From the NCBI GenBank assembly GCA_022564665.1, contig JADFKZ010000010.1:1-33684 (forward strand): a stretch of DNA of 33,684 nt, given 5' to 3'. The notes beneath the pieces are model-generated. The model did no database searches, was not told the DNA's origin, and saw nothing but the letters and a program-made list of their open reading frames with translations. This DNA comes from Planctomycetota bacterium (GTDB lineage: Bacteria > Planctomycetota > Phycisphaerae > Phycisphaerales > SM1A02). Of the stretch, positions 24,011-32,708 are shown in pieces. Position 1 is the stretch's first letter. Each line of letters begins with the position of its first letter. The position numbers were made by a program, and so were the translations under genes.

Positions 24011-24898
24011 GTGCATGTCCTGACCAAGATCTTTGTCGTTTTGGTGTCGCTGCTCGCTGTGCTGCTGGTACCGCTGGTGGTGGTGTATGCCCATAACGAG
24101 GACAACTACAAGGGCAAGTTCCAGTCGGCCCAGACAAGAGCCGCCATAGCGGTTCAGGAACTGCAGCAGATCGGCGAGACGCACGCCACCGAGCGGGCTC
24201 AGCTCCAGCAGCAGCTTCAGGGGCTGATGAGCGACAAGGAGGCTCTGGCCAAGGATCGTGACACAGCGATGGCGGACGTCCGCGGCCTCCGGAAGGATGT
24301 GGCCCTGGCCACGAGCCGGCAGGACAAGATCACGGCCCACCTGTCTACGATCACAGCTGCAGTGGACGCCGGGCAGAAGCTCATGGAGGCGCTGATGGAT
24401 GAGGTCAGGACCATGCGGTCCGAGGCCCTGTCCGCCGAGCGTCGCGCCGTCGAGCTTGACGAGGCGCTACGTGACAAGAGCAAACAGCTTGAAGTGGCCG
24501 TCGCCGCCCGGCGGGCCATGCAGGAGGAGATTCAGCAGCTCAAGGAGGAGCATGCCCGCGCCCTGGACCAGATCGCGGTCTACGGGCAGAAGTATGGCCG
24601 GCTGGAGCAGGAGGGGTTTGAGCCGATCACGCCGCTCCAGACAGACCTTGACGCCACCGTGGTCAACGTGCGGCGAGGACTGCAACAGACGCTGGCTGAG
24701 ATCAACGCTGGCTCCCGGGACGGGATCAAGGAAGGATGGGAAATGACGATCGGTCGCCGCGGCACCTTCCTCGGCATTCTGCGGATCATCACGGTGGACA
24801 TCAATCGGGCCACCGGTGTCGTGGAGCTGGAGGATCCGGAGGGCCGGGGACGGGTTGAGGCCGGCGACCGCGTTTTTACCCGGGCCGGGCGGAGCTGA
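24011..24898 (+). CDS. MreC-like membrane-anchored coiled-coil protein
   Basis: 295 residues: one N-terminal membrane helix (about 6-27), a long coiled coil (about 33-190, rich in Glu, Gln, Ala and Leu), and a C-terminal beta domain beginning EINAGSRDGIKEGWEMTIG (about 230-248). The NAGSRDG turn is close to the NAGSRHG of the MreC encoded three genes downstream (its residues 148-154), and the helix-coil-beta order is the same. It may be an elongasome component or scaffold facing the periplasm, but I do not recognise a named family. GTG start with AGAGGG upstream. It probably heads the mre transcript. Confidence 0.7.
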   Translation: MHVLTKIFVVLVSLLAVLLVPLVVVYAHNEDNYKGKFQSAQTRAAIAVQELQQIGETHATERAQLQQQLQGLMSDKEALAKDRDTAMADVRGLRKDVALATSRQDKITAHLSTITAAVDAGQKLMEALMDEVRTMRSEALSAERRAVELDEALRDKSKQLEVAVAARRAMQEEIQQLKEEHARALDQIAVYGQKYGRLEQEGFEPITPLQTDLDATVVNVRRGLQQTLAEINAGSRDGIKEGWEMTIGRRGTFLGILRIITVDINRATGVVELEDPEGRGRVEAGDRVFTRAGRS

Positions 24899-24899
24899 G

Positions 24900-24928
24900 G
24901 TAGAGGGCCCCCAGGAGTGGCTCTCTAC
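24900..24928 (+). other. Stem-loop between the coiled-coil gene and the small membrane-protein gene
   Basis: GTAGAGGGCC (24900-24909) pairs with GGCTCTCTAC (24919-24928) with one mismatch across a 9-base loop. It ends just before the strong Shine-Dalgarno of the next gene, so it could affect transcript stability or the relative output of the two genes. Confidence 0.4.
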
Positions 24929-24945
24929 AGGCTCAAGGAGGAACA

Positions 24946-25122
24946 ATGAGTCAATTCAATGCCCCCGCTCGTCGCTCCGGAGGGGATCTTGACGTCTACA
25001 GTGGCCTGCTTTGCGTGGCTTTCCTGGTGCTCGCGGTCGGCGTGGCAATGCTGGCCATGCAGAACATGGACCACTCCGCGTCCGAGGGCGATCCGGGCGG
25101 TCCCTTCAAGCTCATCCGCTAG
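24946..25122 (+). CDS. Small single-pass membrane protein upstream of mreB
   Basis: A 58-residue frame starting MSQFNAPARRSGGDLDVYSG, then one hydrophobic helix (LLCVAFLVLAVGVAMLAM, about 21-38), and a short tail QNMDHSASEGDPGGPFKLIR. AAGGAGGA lies five bases before the ATG, one of the best ribosome-binding sites in the window, which supports real translation. It is not a family I know. Its place between an MreC-like protein and mreB suggests a role in envelope growth. The topology is probably N-terminus inside, with the acidic tail outside; that is inference. Confidence 0.7.
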   Translation: MSQFNAPARRSGGDLDVYSGLLCVAFLVLAVGVAMLAMQNMDHSASEGDPGGPFKLIR

Positions 25123-25250
25123 CCATGACTCAAGACGGTGGCAGTTGAAGTATGATTGCCGCCGCAACAACCTCTGAGCCGATCTAGAACACTAGGTCCG
25201 CGGTAGGGTGGGTATCTTCGGGCCGATTCTCAAATGGGGAGTTGACCCTG

Positions 25251-26303
25251 GTGTTTCTTGACTCACTCGCTGGCTTCTTTGGCGTCGATATGGGGATAGA
25301 CCTGGGTACCTGCAATACCCTGGTCTGCGTTCGCGGCGAAGGCATCGTGCTCAACGAGCCGTCGGTTGTCGCGGTCAAGCGGGGCACCAACCGGGTGCTC
25401 AACAATGGCAACGCGGTGGGGTGGTCGGCCAAGGAGATGCTGGGCAAGACCCCGGGATCCATCAGCGCGATCCGCCCCCTCAAGGACGGCGTGATCAGCG
25501 ACTTCGAGATCACGGAGGCGATGCTCAGCTATTTCATCCGCAAGGTCAACGGGCGGAACCGGATTTTCGGGCCCAGGGTGGTGATCGCGGTGCCCTCGGG
25601 GATCACCGCGGTGGAGAAGAGGGCGGTCCTGGACTCTGCAGAGCGCGCCGGCGCTCGGCGGGTGTACCTTGTGCAGGAGCCGATGGCGGCGGGTATCGGG
25701 GCGGGTCTGCCGATCGTGGAGCCGACGGCATCGATGATCGTGGACATCGGCGGGGGGACGACGGAGGTGGCCATCATGTCGCTGGCCGACATCGCCTCCT
25801 GCGAGTCGATCCGAGTGGCGGGGGACGACATGGACGAGGCGATCATCAGCCACATGAAAAAGACGTACAACATCACCATCGGCGAGCAGACCGCTGAGCG
25901 GATCAAGATCGAAATCGGCTCCGCGGCTCCGGTCGACGAGCCCACGTCGATGGACGTTCGCGGGCGGGACAACGTCTCCGGGCTGCCTCGGAAGACGGTC
26001 GTCACCAGCGACGAGGTTCGCGAGGCGTTGCAGGAACCGGCGTCGGCGATCATCGAGACGGTCATGCGAACGTTGGAGCGTGCCGAGCCGGAGTTGGCCG
26101 CCGATCTGGTGGACAACGGGATCACCCTTGTCGGCGGCGGAGCGCTTCTGAGAGGAATTGACGTGCTGCTGTCCAATGCGACCGGCCTGGATGTGGTGGT
26201 GGCGGACGAGCCGATGACGGCGGTGGCTCGGGGGACTGCGATCTACCTGGAGAACCTTGCCGAGTGGAAGGCCACCATGGAGTCCGACAGGGACGATTAC
26301 TAG
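25251..26303 (+). CDS. mreB: Rod-shape actin homologue MreB
   Basis: Bacterial actin that organises lateral peptidoglycan synthesis under the inner membrane. The nucleotide pocket motifs are present: GIDLGTCNTLVCVRGEGIVL (phosphate 1, with Cys where Ala is common), MIVDIGGGTTEVAIMSL (phosphate 2), and NGITLVGGGALLRGIDVLL (adenosine). Near the N-terminus MFLDSLAGFFG forms a short hydrophobic stretch that may bind membrane. Its 350 residues match the family. I place the start at the GTG at 25251, nine bases behind GGGGAG, rather than at the in-frame TTG at 25242, which touches that site. mreC follows 14 bases after the stop. Confidence 0.95.
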   Translation: MFLDSLAGFFGVDMGIDLGTCNTLVCVRGEGIVLNEPSVVAVKRGTNRVLNNGNAVGWSAKEMLGKTPGSISAIRPLKDGVISDFEITEAMLSYFIRKVNGRNRIFGPRVVIAVPSGITAVEKRAVLDSAERAGARRVYLVQEPMAAGIGAGLPIVEPTASMIVDIGGGTTEVAIMSLADIASCESIRVAGDDMDEAIISHMKKTYNITIGEQTAERIKIEIGSAAPVDEPTSMDVRGRDNVSGLPRKTVVTSDEVREALQEPASAIIETVMRTLERAEPELAADLVDNGITLVGGGALLRGIDVLLSNATGLDVVVADEPMTAVARGTAIYLENLAEWKATMESDRDDY

Positions 26304-26317
26304 CCGGTGCCTGATCC

Positions 26318-27232
26318 ATGGCCAGGTCCGGGACCCGTTCCCAGCGCGCGTTTGCGGTCGCCGTCGGGCTCATGCTCACGATCAACCTGTTCTTCCCGAC
26401 GAGCTGGCTGCTCCATGATCTATGGCTGGGGTTCGGGCCGTGGCCCCTGGTGCTGGCCAGCATCGTCAACGTCCCCGTGCAGCCGCTTGGCGACTTCGGC
26501 GTACGGTTTCGCAACTGGCTCTGGAAACAGGGTGACCCTCTGGCGGACGAGTCAGAAAGAGTTCAAATCCTTACTGACCAGTTCGAGGAGCTCAGGGCGG
26601 TTACCTACGCCAAGCAGCTGACGATCGAGGCGTTGCAGGAGGAGGTTCGGGAGCTTCAAGAGGCTCACCGGCTCCACGAGGGAACCGCCCACATCGTCCC
26701 CCTCTTTGCCCGCATCACCAGCCGCAGCCCCGACCGTGCGGGCGGGATCGTGCGTCTGAACGCCGGATCGCGTCACGGCGTGACGGCCGGCACGGTGGCG
26801 GTCTTCCGCGGAGGGCACTTGATCGGTCGAGTGGCGGGTGATGTGGGCCGGCTGAGCAGCTGGCTGATCCCGATCACCGATCCAGCCACCGGATTCCTGG
26901 AGGTTGTCATCTTGCCCGCAGATGAGTTGGAGCCGCGGATGGACAAGGCACCCCGGGTCCTGCTTAGGCCTGACGGTACCGGCGGTCTGGTTGGGGATCT
27001 CGACAAGTCATTCGAGGTTTCTCGCGGCGACATCGCGGTGCTGTCCGATCCGTCGTGGCCCCTCGGCGGTCAGGGGATGAAGATCGGGCGCCTGGAATCC
27101 GTCACCGCCTCCACGGCCCAGCCGCTGCTGGAGACAGTTCTGGTCAGGCCCCAGTTCCATGCCCACAGGCTTGGGTCGGTGACGTTGAAGATCGAGGTCG
27201 CCGACGATGCCGACGAGGGAGATCTTCCGTGA
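26318..27232 (+). CDS. mreC: Rod-shape-determining protein MreC
   Basis: Periplasmic elongasome protein that bridges MreB/MreD and the cell-wall synthases. It has an N-terminal membrane helix (AFAVAVGLMLTINLFF, about 11-26), a coiled coil (about 78-122) and a beta-rich periplasmic domain with IVRLNAGSRHGVTAGTVAVF (about 144-163), followed by GHLIGRVAGDVGRLSS. The 304 residues are normal for MreC. Identification rests on the architecture, the NAGS turn and the mreB-mreC-mreD order. The stop overlaps the mreD GTG start (GTGA). Confidence 0.85.
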   Translation: MARSGTRSQRAFAVAVGLMLTINLFFPTSWLLHDLWLGFGPWPLVLASIVNVPVQPLGDFGVRFRNWLWKQGDPLADESERVQILTDQFEELRAVTYAKQLTIEALQEEVRELQEAHRLHEGTAHIVPLFARITSRSPDRAGGIVRLNAGSRHGVTAGTVAVFRGGHLIGRVAGDVGRLSSWLIPITDPATGFLEVVILPADELEPRMDKAPRVLLRPDGTGGLVGDLDKSFEVSRGDIAVLSDPSWPLGGQGMKIGRLESVTASTAQPLLETVLVRPQFHAHRLGSVTLKIEVADDADEGDLP

Positions 27233-27810
27233 ACTGGGCGGTGCTCGCCATCGCGGCCATCCTGGGCCTTGTCCTTGACCAAAGCGTGCTTGACGGACTT
27301 GCCCTCGACCGGCTCGAGCCCACCTCGGCGCGGCTGATCAAGCCCAGCTTCTGCGGGCTGCTGGCGGTTTTCGTGGCGCTGGGGGCACCCCGGATGCCGG
27401 CGTTGTGGGCATGCTTCATCCTGGGCATGCTGCTGGATCTTTCGCTGCCGCTGACGCTTGGGCCCGATCGGGCCTTCTACCTTGTCGGTCCCCATGCGCT
27501 GGGGTACGTCGCGGGGGGTTGGCTCGTCGTAAAGGTCAAAGCCATGGTCTTCCGCCAGCGGCCGCTTACGATGGGTGTCATGACGTTCGGCTTTCTGCTG
27601 GTTATGCACGTGGTTGTCGTCATCCTCTACCAGATCCGCGTGTGGCATCCCGGTCAAGTGGTCTGCTGGACGGACGGGTCGGTGGGTGGGGCGCTCTTTG
27701 TTCGGGCCCTCGGCGCGTTGTACTCAGGGCTCTTCGCCATCCCCATCGGATGGCTGCTGGTCAAGTCGATGCCGTTGTGGGGGTTCGAGGCAGGGGGCCC
27801 GCGGCGCTGA
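27229..27810 (+). CDS. mreD: MreD-like membrane protein
   Basis: 193-residue polytopic inner-membrane protein with several hydrophobic segments (for example VLAIAAILGLVLD, CGLLAVFVALG, FGFLLVMHVVVVILY, and a last one around SGLFAIPIGWLLV). Size and position directly after mreC fit MreD, a partner of MreC in the elongasome. Sequence conservation in MreD is low, so order carries most of the weight. The GTG at 27229 overlaps the mreC stop and has GAGGGAG upstream. The longer in-frame extension to 27055 runs inside mreC and is rejected. Confidence 0.8.
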   Translation: MNWAVLAIAAILGLVLDQSVLDGLALDRLEPTSARLIKPSFCGLLAVFVALGAPRMPALWACFILGMLLDLSLPLTLGPDRAFYLVGPHALGYVAGGWLVVKVKAMVFRQRPLTMGVMTFGFLLVMHVVVVILYQIRVWHPGQVVCWTDGSVGGALFVRALGALYSGLFAIPIGWLLVKSMPLWGFEAGGPRR

Positions 27811-27846
27811 TCCATGGCGTGTCGTGTGTTTCAGGTGTGAGATGTC

Positions 27847-29049
27847 GTGCCCGTGCGGATGATCATCTTCGACGACGGGCTGGGCAGGCTCGGGCCCATG
27901 ACGGACCTGCGGGCATCGTTTGAGATCCGCACCGGGATGCTGACAACGGCGGGCCGGCTGGCGTTGGTGCGGCGGGAGCCGCTGGCGGGGTACTGGGTGC
28001 CCCGGCACTTGGCCGCGATGGTGGCCCAGCGGGCCCGCGCACCCGTAAACCAGCTGCCCGAGGACGAGGTGATCAGCTGTGTCAACGGCCGCTGGGCGGT
28101 CCCTGATTCCGCGCTGTCGCTCGAACCGGGCGAGGCGGTTCTCGAAGCCGACAGCGGCGGGGTTGTGGCGGCGATGATGCGCCGCGACGAGGCACGCGAG
28201 TTTCTCGATTCAGGCAAGCTGCCCGACCAGATCAAACGTCGCGACCTGGGCAGCGGGCTGCTGTACCACCATCCCTGGGACGTGCTTCGGCGTCTTTCCG
28301 AGACAATCACACGGGACATCGAGGCCGACCGCCTGCTTGATGCCAAGGTCCCCAGCGACGCGTCCGTTGTCGGCCAGAATCCAGTGGAGGTCCATGAGAC
28401 CGCGGTGCTGGGACCCTTTGTCGTTCTGGACGCCGAGCACGGACCGATCAGGATCGATCGCGGCGCCGTCATCCGGCCGGGGGCGGTGATCTGCGGCCCC
28501 TGCGCTATCGGCCGCGACGCGGTCATCGTGGACCGGGCCCTGATCAAGCCCGACACCGTGATCGGTCCGGTGTGCAAGGTGGGCGGCGAGGTCGGGGGCA
28601 CGATCTTCCAGGGCTACTCCAACAAGAGCCACGAGGGGCATCTGGGCGATTCATGGGTTGGCAAATGGGTCAACTTCGGGGCGGGCACTTCCAACTCCAA
28701 CCTGCTGAACACCTATGGGGAGGTCACGATGCAACTGGAGCCGGAGGGACCACTTCACCACACCGGGCTTCGGCAGGTGGGGGTTGTTGTCGGGGATCAC
28801 GTGAAGTTCGCCATTGAGACCCGAATCATGACCGGGTGTGTCGTGGGCACGGGGGCGATGATCGCCACCACGATGCCGCCTCCCCGCGCGGTCCGACGTT
28901 TCGCGTGGCTGACCGATCAGGGAGAGCAGGTCCATCGCTTCGACAAGTTCATCCAAACCGTGCGGACGATGATGGGGCGGCGTGACAAGACGCCGAGCGA
29001 CGCCTACGTCGACGCACTGCGCTCGTTGCATGAGCGATGTTGCGGGTGA
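27847..29049 (+). CDS. Putative sugar nucleotidyltransferase, GlmU-like with left-handed beta-helix
   Basis: 400 residues. The first half begins MIIFDDGLGRLGPMTDLRASFEIRTG (read in two parts: MIIFDDG and GPMTDLRASFEIRTG), as in the alternative GlmU-like family of putative UDP-N-acetylglucosamine pyrophosphorylase/acetyltransferases (TIGR03991 type, from memory). The second half is a hexapeptide-repeat helix: AVIRPGAVICGPCAIGRDAV, then SNKSHEGHLGDSWVGKWVNF and GAGTSNSNLLNTYG, with His, Asn and Tyr signature positions. It may supply UDP-GlcNAc for peptidoglycan, which fits the mreBCD genes just upstream, but the sugar is not proven. GTG start; 36 bases follow the mreD stop. Confidence 0.85.
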   Translation: MPVRMIIFDDGLGRLGPMTDLRASFEIRTGMLTTAGRLALVRREPLAGYWVPRHLAAMVAQRARAPVNQLPEDEVISCVNGRWAVPDSALSLEPGEAVLEADSGGVVAAMMRRDEAREFLDSGKLPDQIKRRDLGSGLLYHHPWDVLRRLSETITRDIEADRLLDAKVPSDASVVGQNPVEVHETAVLGPFVVLDAEHGPIRIDRGAVIRPGAVICGPCAIGRDAVIVDRALIKPDTVIGPVCKVGGEVGGTIFQGYSNKSHEGHLGDSWVGKWVNFGAGTSNSNLLNTYGEVTMQLEPEGPLHHTGLRQVGVVVGDHVKFAIETRIMTGCVVGTGAMIATTMPPPRAVRRFAWLTDQGEQVHRFDKFIQTVRTMMGRRDKTPSDAYVDALRSLHERCCG

Positions 29050-29050
29050 A

Positions 29051-29229
29051 CTGTTTCGAGTTCTCCGTAGTGGCCTCGCGGTGACTTTCTTGATTGCTCC
29101 GTACGGCCCTGTGGGCCGAGACTTGCTTTCGTACGCCGCCGTGAATTCATTCGCGGCGGCTGACCGGCCGTTGCCTCGCTCTGGCGGCTCCGAGGCCTAT
29201 CAAAAAGGCCGCTACGCTTTGACGCAACC
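29051..29229 (+). repeat. Intergenic hairpin repeat, copy C (extended)
   Basis: Begins CTGTTTCGAGTTCTCCGTA and ends GGCCGCTACGCTTTGACGCAA, matching the ends of copies A and B, with about 85 extra bases in the middle. The extra part includes a strong hairpin, GCCGCCGTGAA-TTCA-TTCGCGGCGGC (29135-29160, 11 pairs with one G-T). In the right arm AGGCCT and AGGCCG replace the CGGCCGA stem of copy A. It lies between two convergent genes. Confidence 0.7.
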
Positions 29230-29274
29230 TCTGTTAGGCAAGAACCAGGAGAATACAACAGCCAACAGCTCTTC

Positions 29275-29463
29275 CTACAACGGCCGCGGATTGCGAAACT
29301 GCGTCTCCCGCGGGGCCGGCAGCTCGCGACTGCGCCGCACCAGGGCGGACAGGCCCCGCAGCGGCAGCCAGATCATGAAGATCAGAAGTACCGCCAATCC
29401 CAGCGTCCTGAAAAGCTCACCGAACTCCGACGCCTCACCGAAGAGTCTCAGGGTGTCGTCCAT
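29275..29463 (-). CDS. Small single-pass membrane protein
   Basis: 62 residues: an acidic start (MDDTLRLFGEASEFGELF), one hydrophobic segment (LGLAVLLIFMIWLPLRGL, about 21-38) and a basic tail with many Arg. AGAGGAG precedes the ATG at about nine bases. The charge distribution (basic tail inside) suggests N-terminus out. It is not a family I recognise; it lies convergent to the GlmU-like gene and divergent from polA. Real coding is supported only by the ribosome-binding site and the membrane segment. Confidence 0.5.
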   Translation of the reverse strand: MDDTLRLFGEASEFGELFRTLGLAVLLIFMIWLPLRGLSALVRRSRELPAPRETQFRNPRPL

Positions 29464-29567
29464 CGGAGGACTCCTCTCCGCCTCTCGCCAACCCCCTCGT
29501 TATTGAGCCTACGATCCAGCGGCGCCAGGCTAAGCCGCGGCTGGAAACTTGCCGCGGGCGCTGAGAA

Positions 29568-29615
29568 TCTGTGTCTGCGGTGCCGATCGGGAAAGATCGG
29601 TGCCGGGATCACAGA
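29568..29615 (+). promoter_or_regulatory. Long hairpin in the polA leader
   Basis: TCTGTG (29568-29573) pairs with CACAGA (29610-29615). Inside a symmetric 9-by-9 internal loop, CCGATC pairs with GATCGG around a GGGAAA loop. It ends a few bases before the AGGAG site and could influence polA translation. Confidence 0.4.
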
Positions 29616-29642
29616 CCGCCCAGGAGACACATTCTGACACCG

Positions 29643-32468
29643 ATGCCTCCAGCCGACGCCCCGAGCCTTTACCTCATCGACGGGCATGCCCACTTCTTCC
29701 GGGCCTATCACGCGATCAGCTCGGGGATGACCAGCCCCGTCACCAAGGAGCCCACGAACCTGACCTTCGGGTTCATGGGCATGCTGCTGAAGCTTCTTCG
29801 CGACCGCAAGCCCGACTATCTGGCGGTGGCGATCGATGTCGGTGGCGACAAGGAGACCTTTCGTTCGGAGATCTATCCGGAGTACAAGGCCAACCGCCCC
29901 GAGACGCCTCAGGATTTTCACCCCCAGGTCCAACGGTGTCTTGAGCTGCTCGAAAAAATGGGAATCCCGGTCATCGGTGTCCCCGGCGTCGAGGCGGATG
30001 ACGTCATCGCCACCCTCGTCCGCCAGCTTGAGGCCCGGGATGACGGTCTCACCATCCGGATCGCTTCGCGGGACAAGGACCTCGCCCAGCTGATCTCGCA
30101 GCGCGTCCAGCTCCTGGACGTCTACAAGGACGAGACGATCAGCCCCGCGGCGATCTTCAGGACGGACGGGGTCGCGCCCCGGCACGTCCGGGACATCCTG
30201 GCCCTGATGGGGGACCCCACCGACAATGTGCCGGGGGTCCCCGGCATCGGTCCCAAAACCGCGGCGGCGCTGATTACGCGGTTCGGCTCGCTCGATGAGT
30301 TGATGGACCGTCTCGACGAGCTGAAGGGCAAGCGCCGCGAGATCCTCGAAGCATCACGTGACCTGGTAAAGCTCAGTCGCAGGCTGGTGACGCTCAAGGA
30401 TGACGTCGCGGTTACGCTGGACCTGGAGAAGGCGCGTTGCGAGCCGGAAGCGATTCCACTGGAGCCATTGCTTGCGGTCTTTCGCGAGCTGGGGTTTCAC
30501 CGGCTCCAGAGCGATCTGATCAAGCTTGCCGGCGGGACCGCGAAGGCCGACCCGCCGCCGGAGGGCGCGGTGCTCTTTCCGGATGCGGTCAGGGAGCCGC
30601 CAGCGGAAATGAGGGGCGAGTACCGAATGGTTTCGACGGCGCAGGAGCTCGACAGATTCATTGAGGAGATCCGGGCGGCGGGGGAGATGTCGGTGGACAC
30701 GGAGACGGACAGCCTTTCGCCGCGGCGGGCACGCCTGTGCGGTGTGTCCGTTTCACTCCAGGCGCGGAGAGGTTGCTACATACCGACGCGGTCACCCGAG
30801 CCCGCGCGGCACTTGGACACCGAGACCGTGCTCCGGGAGCTTCGCCCGGTGCTCGAGGATCCATCGATTGCCAAGATCGGGCAGAATCTCAAGTTCGACC
30901 TCAACGTTTTTCGAAGCCACGGCGTGCGACTGGCGGGGATCTCATTTGACACCATGGTCGCCAGCTATCTGATCGATCCGACGCGCTCCAGCCACAAGCT
31001 GGACGACCTGGCACTCGCGCATCTTCAGTACCCCTGCATCCCGATCACCGATCTGATCGGAACCGGCAGGACGCACAAAAAGACCTTTGACCAGGTGCCG
31101 CTGGATCTGGCGACGCGCTATGCGGCCGAGGATGCCGACATTGCACTTCGCCTGCGGGATGTTCTTGCCCCGCAGCTCAAGACGCTTGGGCTCGATGACC
31201 TTTTTCACAAGGTCGAGATGCCGCTGGTCGAGGTCCTGGCAGAGCTCGAGTTCAACGGCATCCGCGTCGACCCCGCGGAGCTGGACCGGCAGCGGTCATC
31301 ACTCGGCGAACAGATTAAGCAGCTGAGGGCCAGCATCACCGAGGCGGCCCCGCACCCCTTCAACCCCGACTCACCCAAGCAGCTGGCGGTGGTCCTGTTC
31401 AACCGACCCGATCAGGATCCGCCGGGCCTGGGGCTTCGAGCGAGGAAGCGGGGCAAGACCGGCCCTTCAACGGACCAGGAGGTGCTTCAGCAGCTGGCCA
31501 CGGATCCCGCGCTCGAGCCTGAGGTTGCGCAGGTGCCGCGGTTGATCGTTCAATACCGCCAGCTCACCAAGCTCGTCAACACCTACCTGGTGGCCCTCAA
31601 GGAGGCGATCAACCCCTCGACCGGCCGTGTCCACGCCTCGTTCAACCAGACGGTGGCGGCCACCGGGCGGCTGAGCTCATCGGACCCCAACCTTCAGAAC
31701 ATTCCCATCCGCACCGACGTCGGCCGCAGGATACGCCGGGCCTTCGTGGCCGACCCCGGGCCCCCGGAGCATGTGCTGATCACCGCCGACTATTCCCAGA
31801 TCGAGCTGCGGCTGCTTGCGCATCTCTCGGAGGATGAGGCGCTCACTCGGGCTTTTTGCCAGGGCGTCGACATTCACACCGCGGTGGCGGTGGATGTCTT
31901 TGGCGTGCCATCGGATCAGGTGACGCCGGCCCAACGAGACACGGCCAAGATGGTCAACTTCGGGATTATCTACGGGATCACCCCGTACGGGCTGGCCCGC
32001 AGGCTGGGGGCGGGGACCTCGGTCGACGAGGCCGCCCGTTACATCGCCGAGTACAAGGCCCGGTTCCCGCGGATCGACGAGTTCCTCAACCGCTGCGTTA
32101 CCAAAGCACGAGACGATGGGTACGTCGAGACGATCCTCAAACGCCGTCGTCCGATCGACCAGATCCATGCCCGCCAGTCCCAACTGCGGGCCTTGGGAGA
32201 GCGGATGGCGATCAACACGGTCGTGCAGGGAAGCGCCGCGGACCTGATCAAGCTGGCGATGATCGACCTGTACCGGAAGCTACCGGTGCGGTTCCCCGAA
32301 GCGCGGATGCTGCTACAGATCCACGATGAGCTGGTCTTCGAGGCACCGCGCGACCAGGCAGACGCGGTCCAGCGTTTTGTTGCCCAGAGGATGGAGTCGG
32401 CGATGAAGCTGCGGGTCCCGCTGCTGGTCGAGACCGCATTCAGCCGAAGCTGGATAGACGCCAAGTGA
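29643..32468 (+). CDS. polA: DNA polymerase I
   Basis: Repair and primer-removal polymerase, 941 residues from the ATG at 29643. The 5'-3' nuclease (about 1-300) begins LYLIDGHAHFFRAYHAI and has EADDVIATL, SRDKDLAQLI and the helix-hairpin-helix DNVPGVPGIGPKTAAALI. The 3'-5' proofreading domain looks active: MSVDTETDSL (DxE), IGQNLKFDLNVF (Asp) and RYAAEDADIALRL (YxxxD). The polymerase domain has TADYSQIELRLLAHLS (motif A), RDTAKMVNFGIIYGI (O helix) and LLQIHDELVFEAP (motif C). AGGAG is 16 bases before this ATG but seven before an in-frame CTG at 29634, so a CTG start is possible. The GTG at 29571 is less likely. tRNA-Asp follows after 59 bases. Confidence 0.96.
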   Translation: MPPADAPSLYLIDGHAHFFRAYHAISSGMTSPVTKEPTNLTFGFMGMLLKLLRDRKPDYLAVAIDVGGDKETFRSEIYPEYKANRPETPQDFHPQVQRCLELLEKMGIPVIGVPGVEADDVIATLVRQLEARDDGLTIRIASRDKDLAQLISQRVQLLDVYKDETISPAAIFRTDGVAPRHVRDILALMGDPTDNVPGVPGIGPKTAAALITRFGSLDELMDRLDELKGKRREILEASRDLVKLSRRLVTLKDDVAVTLDLEKARCEPEAIPLEPLLAVFRELGFHRLQSDLIKLAGGTAKADPPPEGAVLFPDAVREPPAEMRGEYRMVSTAQELDRFIEEIRAAGEMSVDTETDSLSPRRARLCGVSVSLQARRGCYIPTRSPEPARHLDTETVLRELRPVLEDPSIAKIGQNLKFDLNVFRSHGVRLAGISFDTMVASYLIDPTRSSHKLDDLALAHLQYPCIPITDLIGTGRTHKKTFDQVPLDLATRYAAEDADIALRLRDVLAPQLKTLGLDDLFHKVEMPLVEVLAELEFNGIRVDPAELDRQRSSLGEQIKQLRASITEAAPHPFNPDSPKQLAVVLFNRPDQDPPGLGLRARKRGKTGPSTDQEVLQQLATDPALEPEVAQVPRLIVQYRQLTKLVNTYLVALKEAINPSTGRVHASFNQTVAATGRLSSSDPNLQNIPIRTDVGRRIRRAFVADPGPPEHVLITADYSQIELRLLAHLSEDEALTRAFCQGVDIHTAVAVDVFGVPSDQVTPAQRDTAKMVNFGIIYGITPYGLARRLGAGTSVDEAARYIAEYKARFPRIDEFLNRCVTKARDDGYVETILKRRRPIDQIHARQSQLRALGERMAINTVVQGSAADLIKLAMIDLYRKLPVRFPEARMLLQIHDELVFEAPRDQADAVQRFVAQRMESAMKLRVPLLVETAFSRSWIDAK

Positions 32469-32527
32469 GCATCTTGACCATCAGATGGAGGCTGTTACAG
32501 TAGTCGGACCTTGACTGACCCTGAATC

Positions 32528-32601
<74 letters not shown>

Positions 32602-32658
32602 CTTGATCAATTCCTTCCGCCCCCGGGGCTTGCGCTAAACCAGGGAGAGAAAGTAAAC

Positions 32659-32673
32659 CGGCCGTGTCGGCCG
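32659..32673. other. Hairpin downstream of tRNA-Asp
   Basis: CGGCCG-TGT-CGGCCG is a 6-bp stem with a triloop 57 bases past the tRNA. Two direct TTGCAC repeats (32675-32680 and 32686-32691, 11 bases apart) with a T-run between them follow. It may be the tRNA transcript end or part of an integrase-binding region. Confidence 0.4.
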
Positions 32674-32708
32674 ATTGCACGCTTTTTGCACACTGAAAAG
32701 GACACGAG

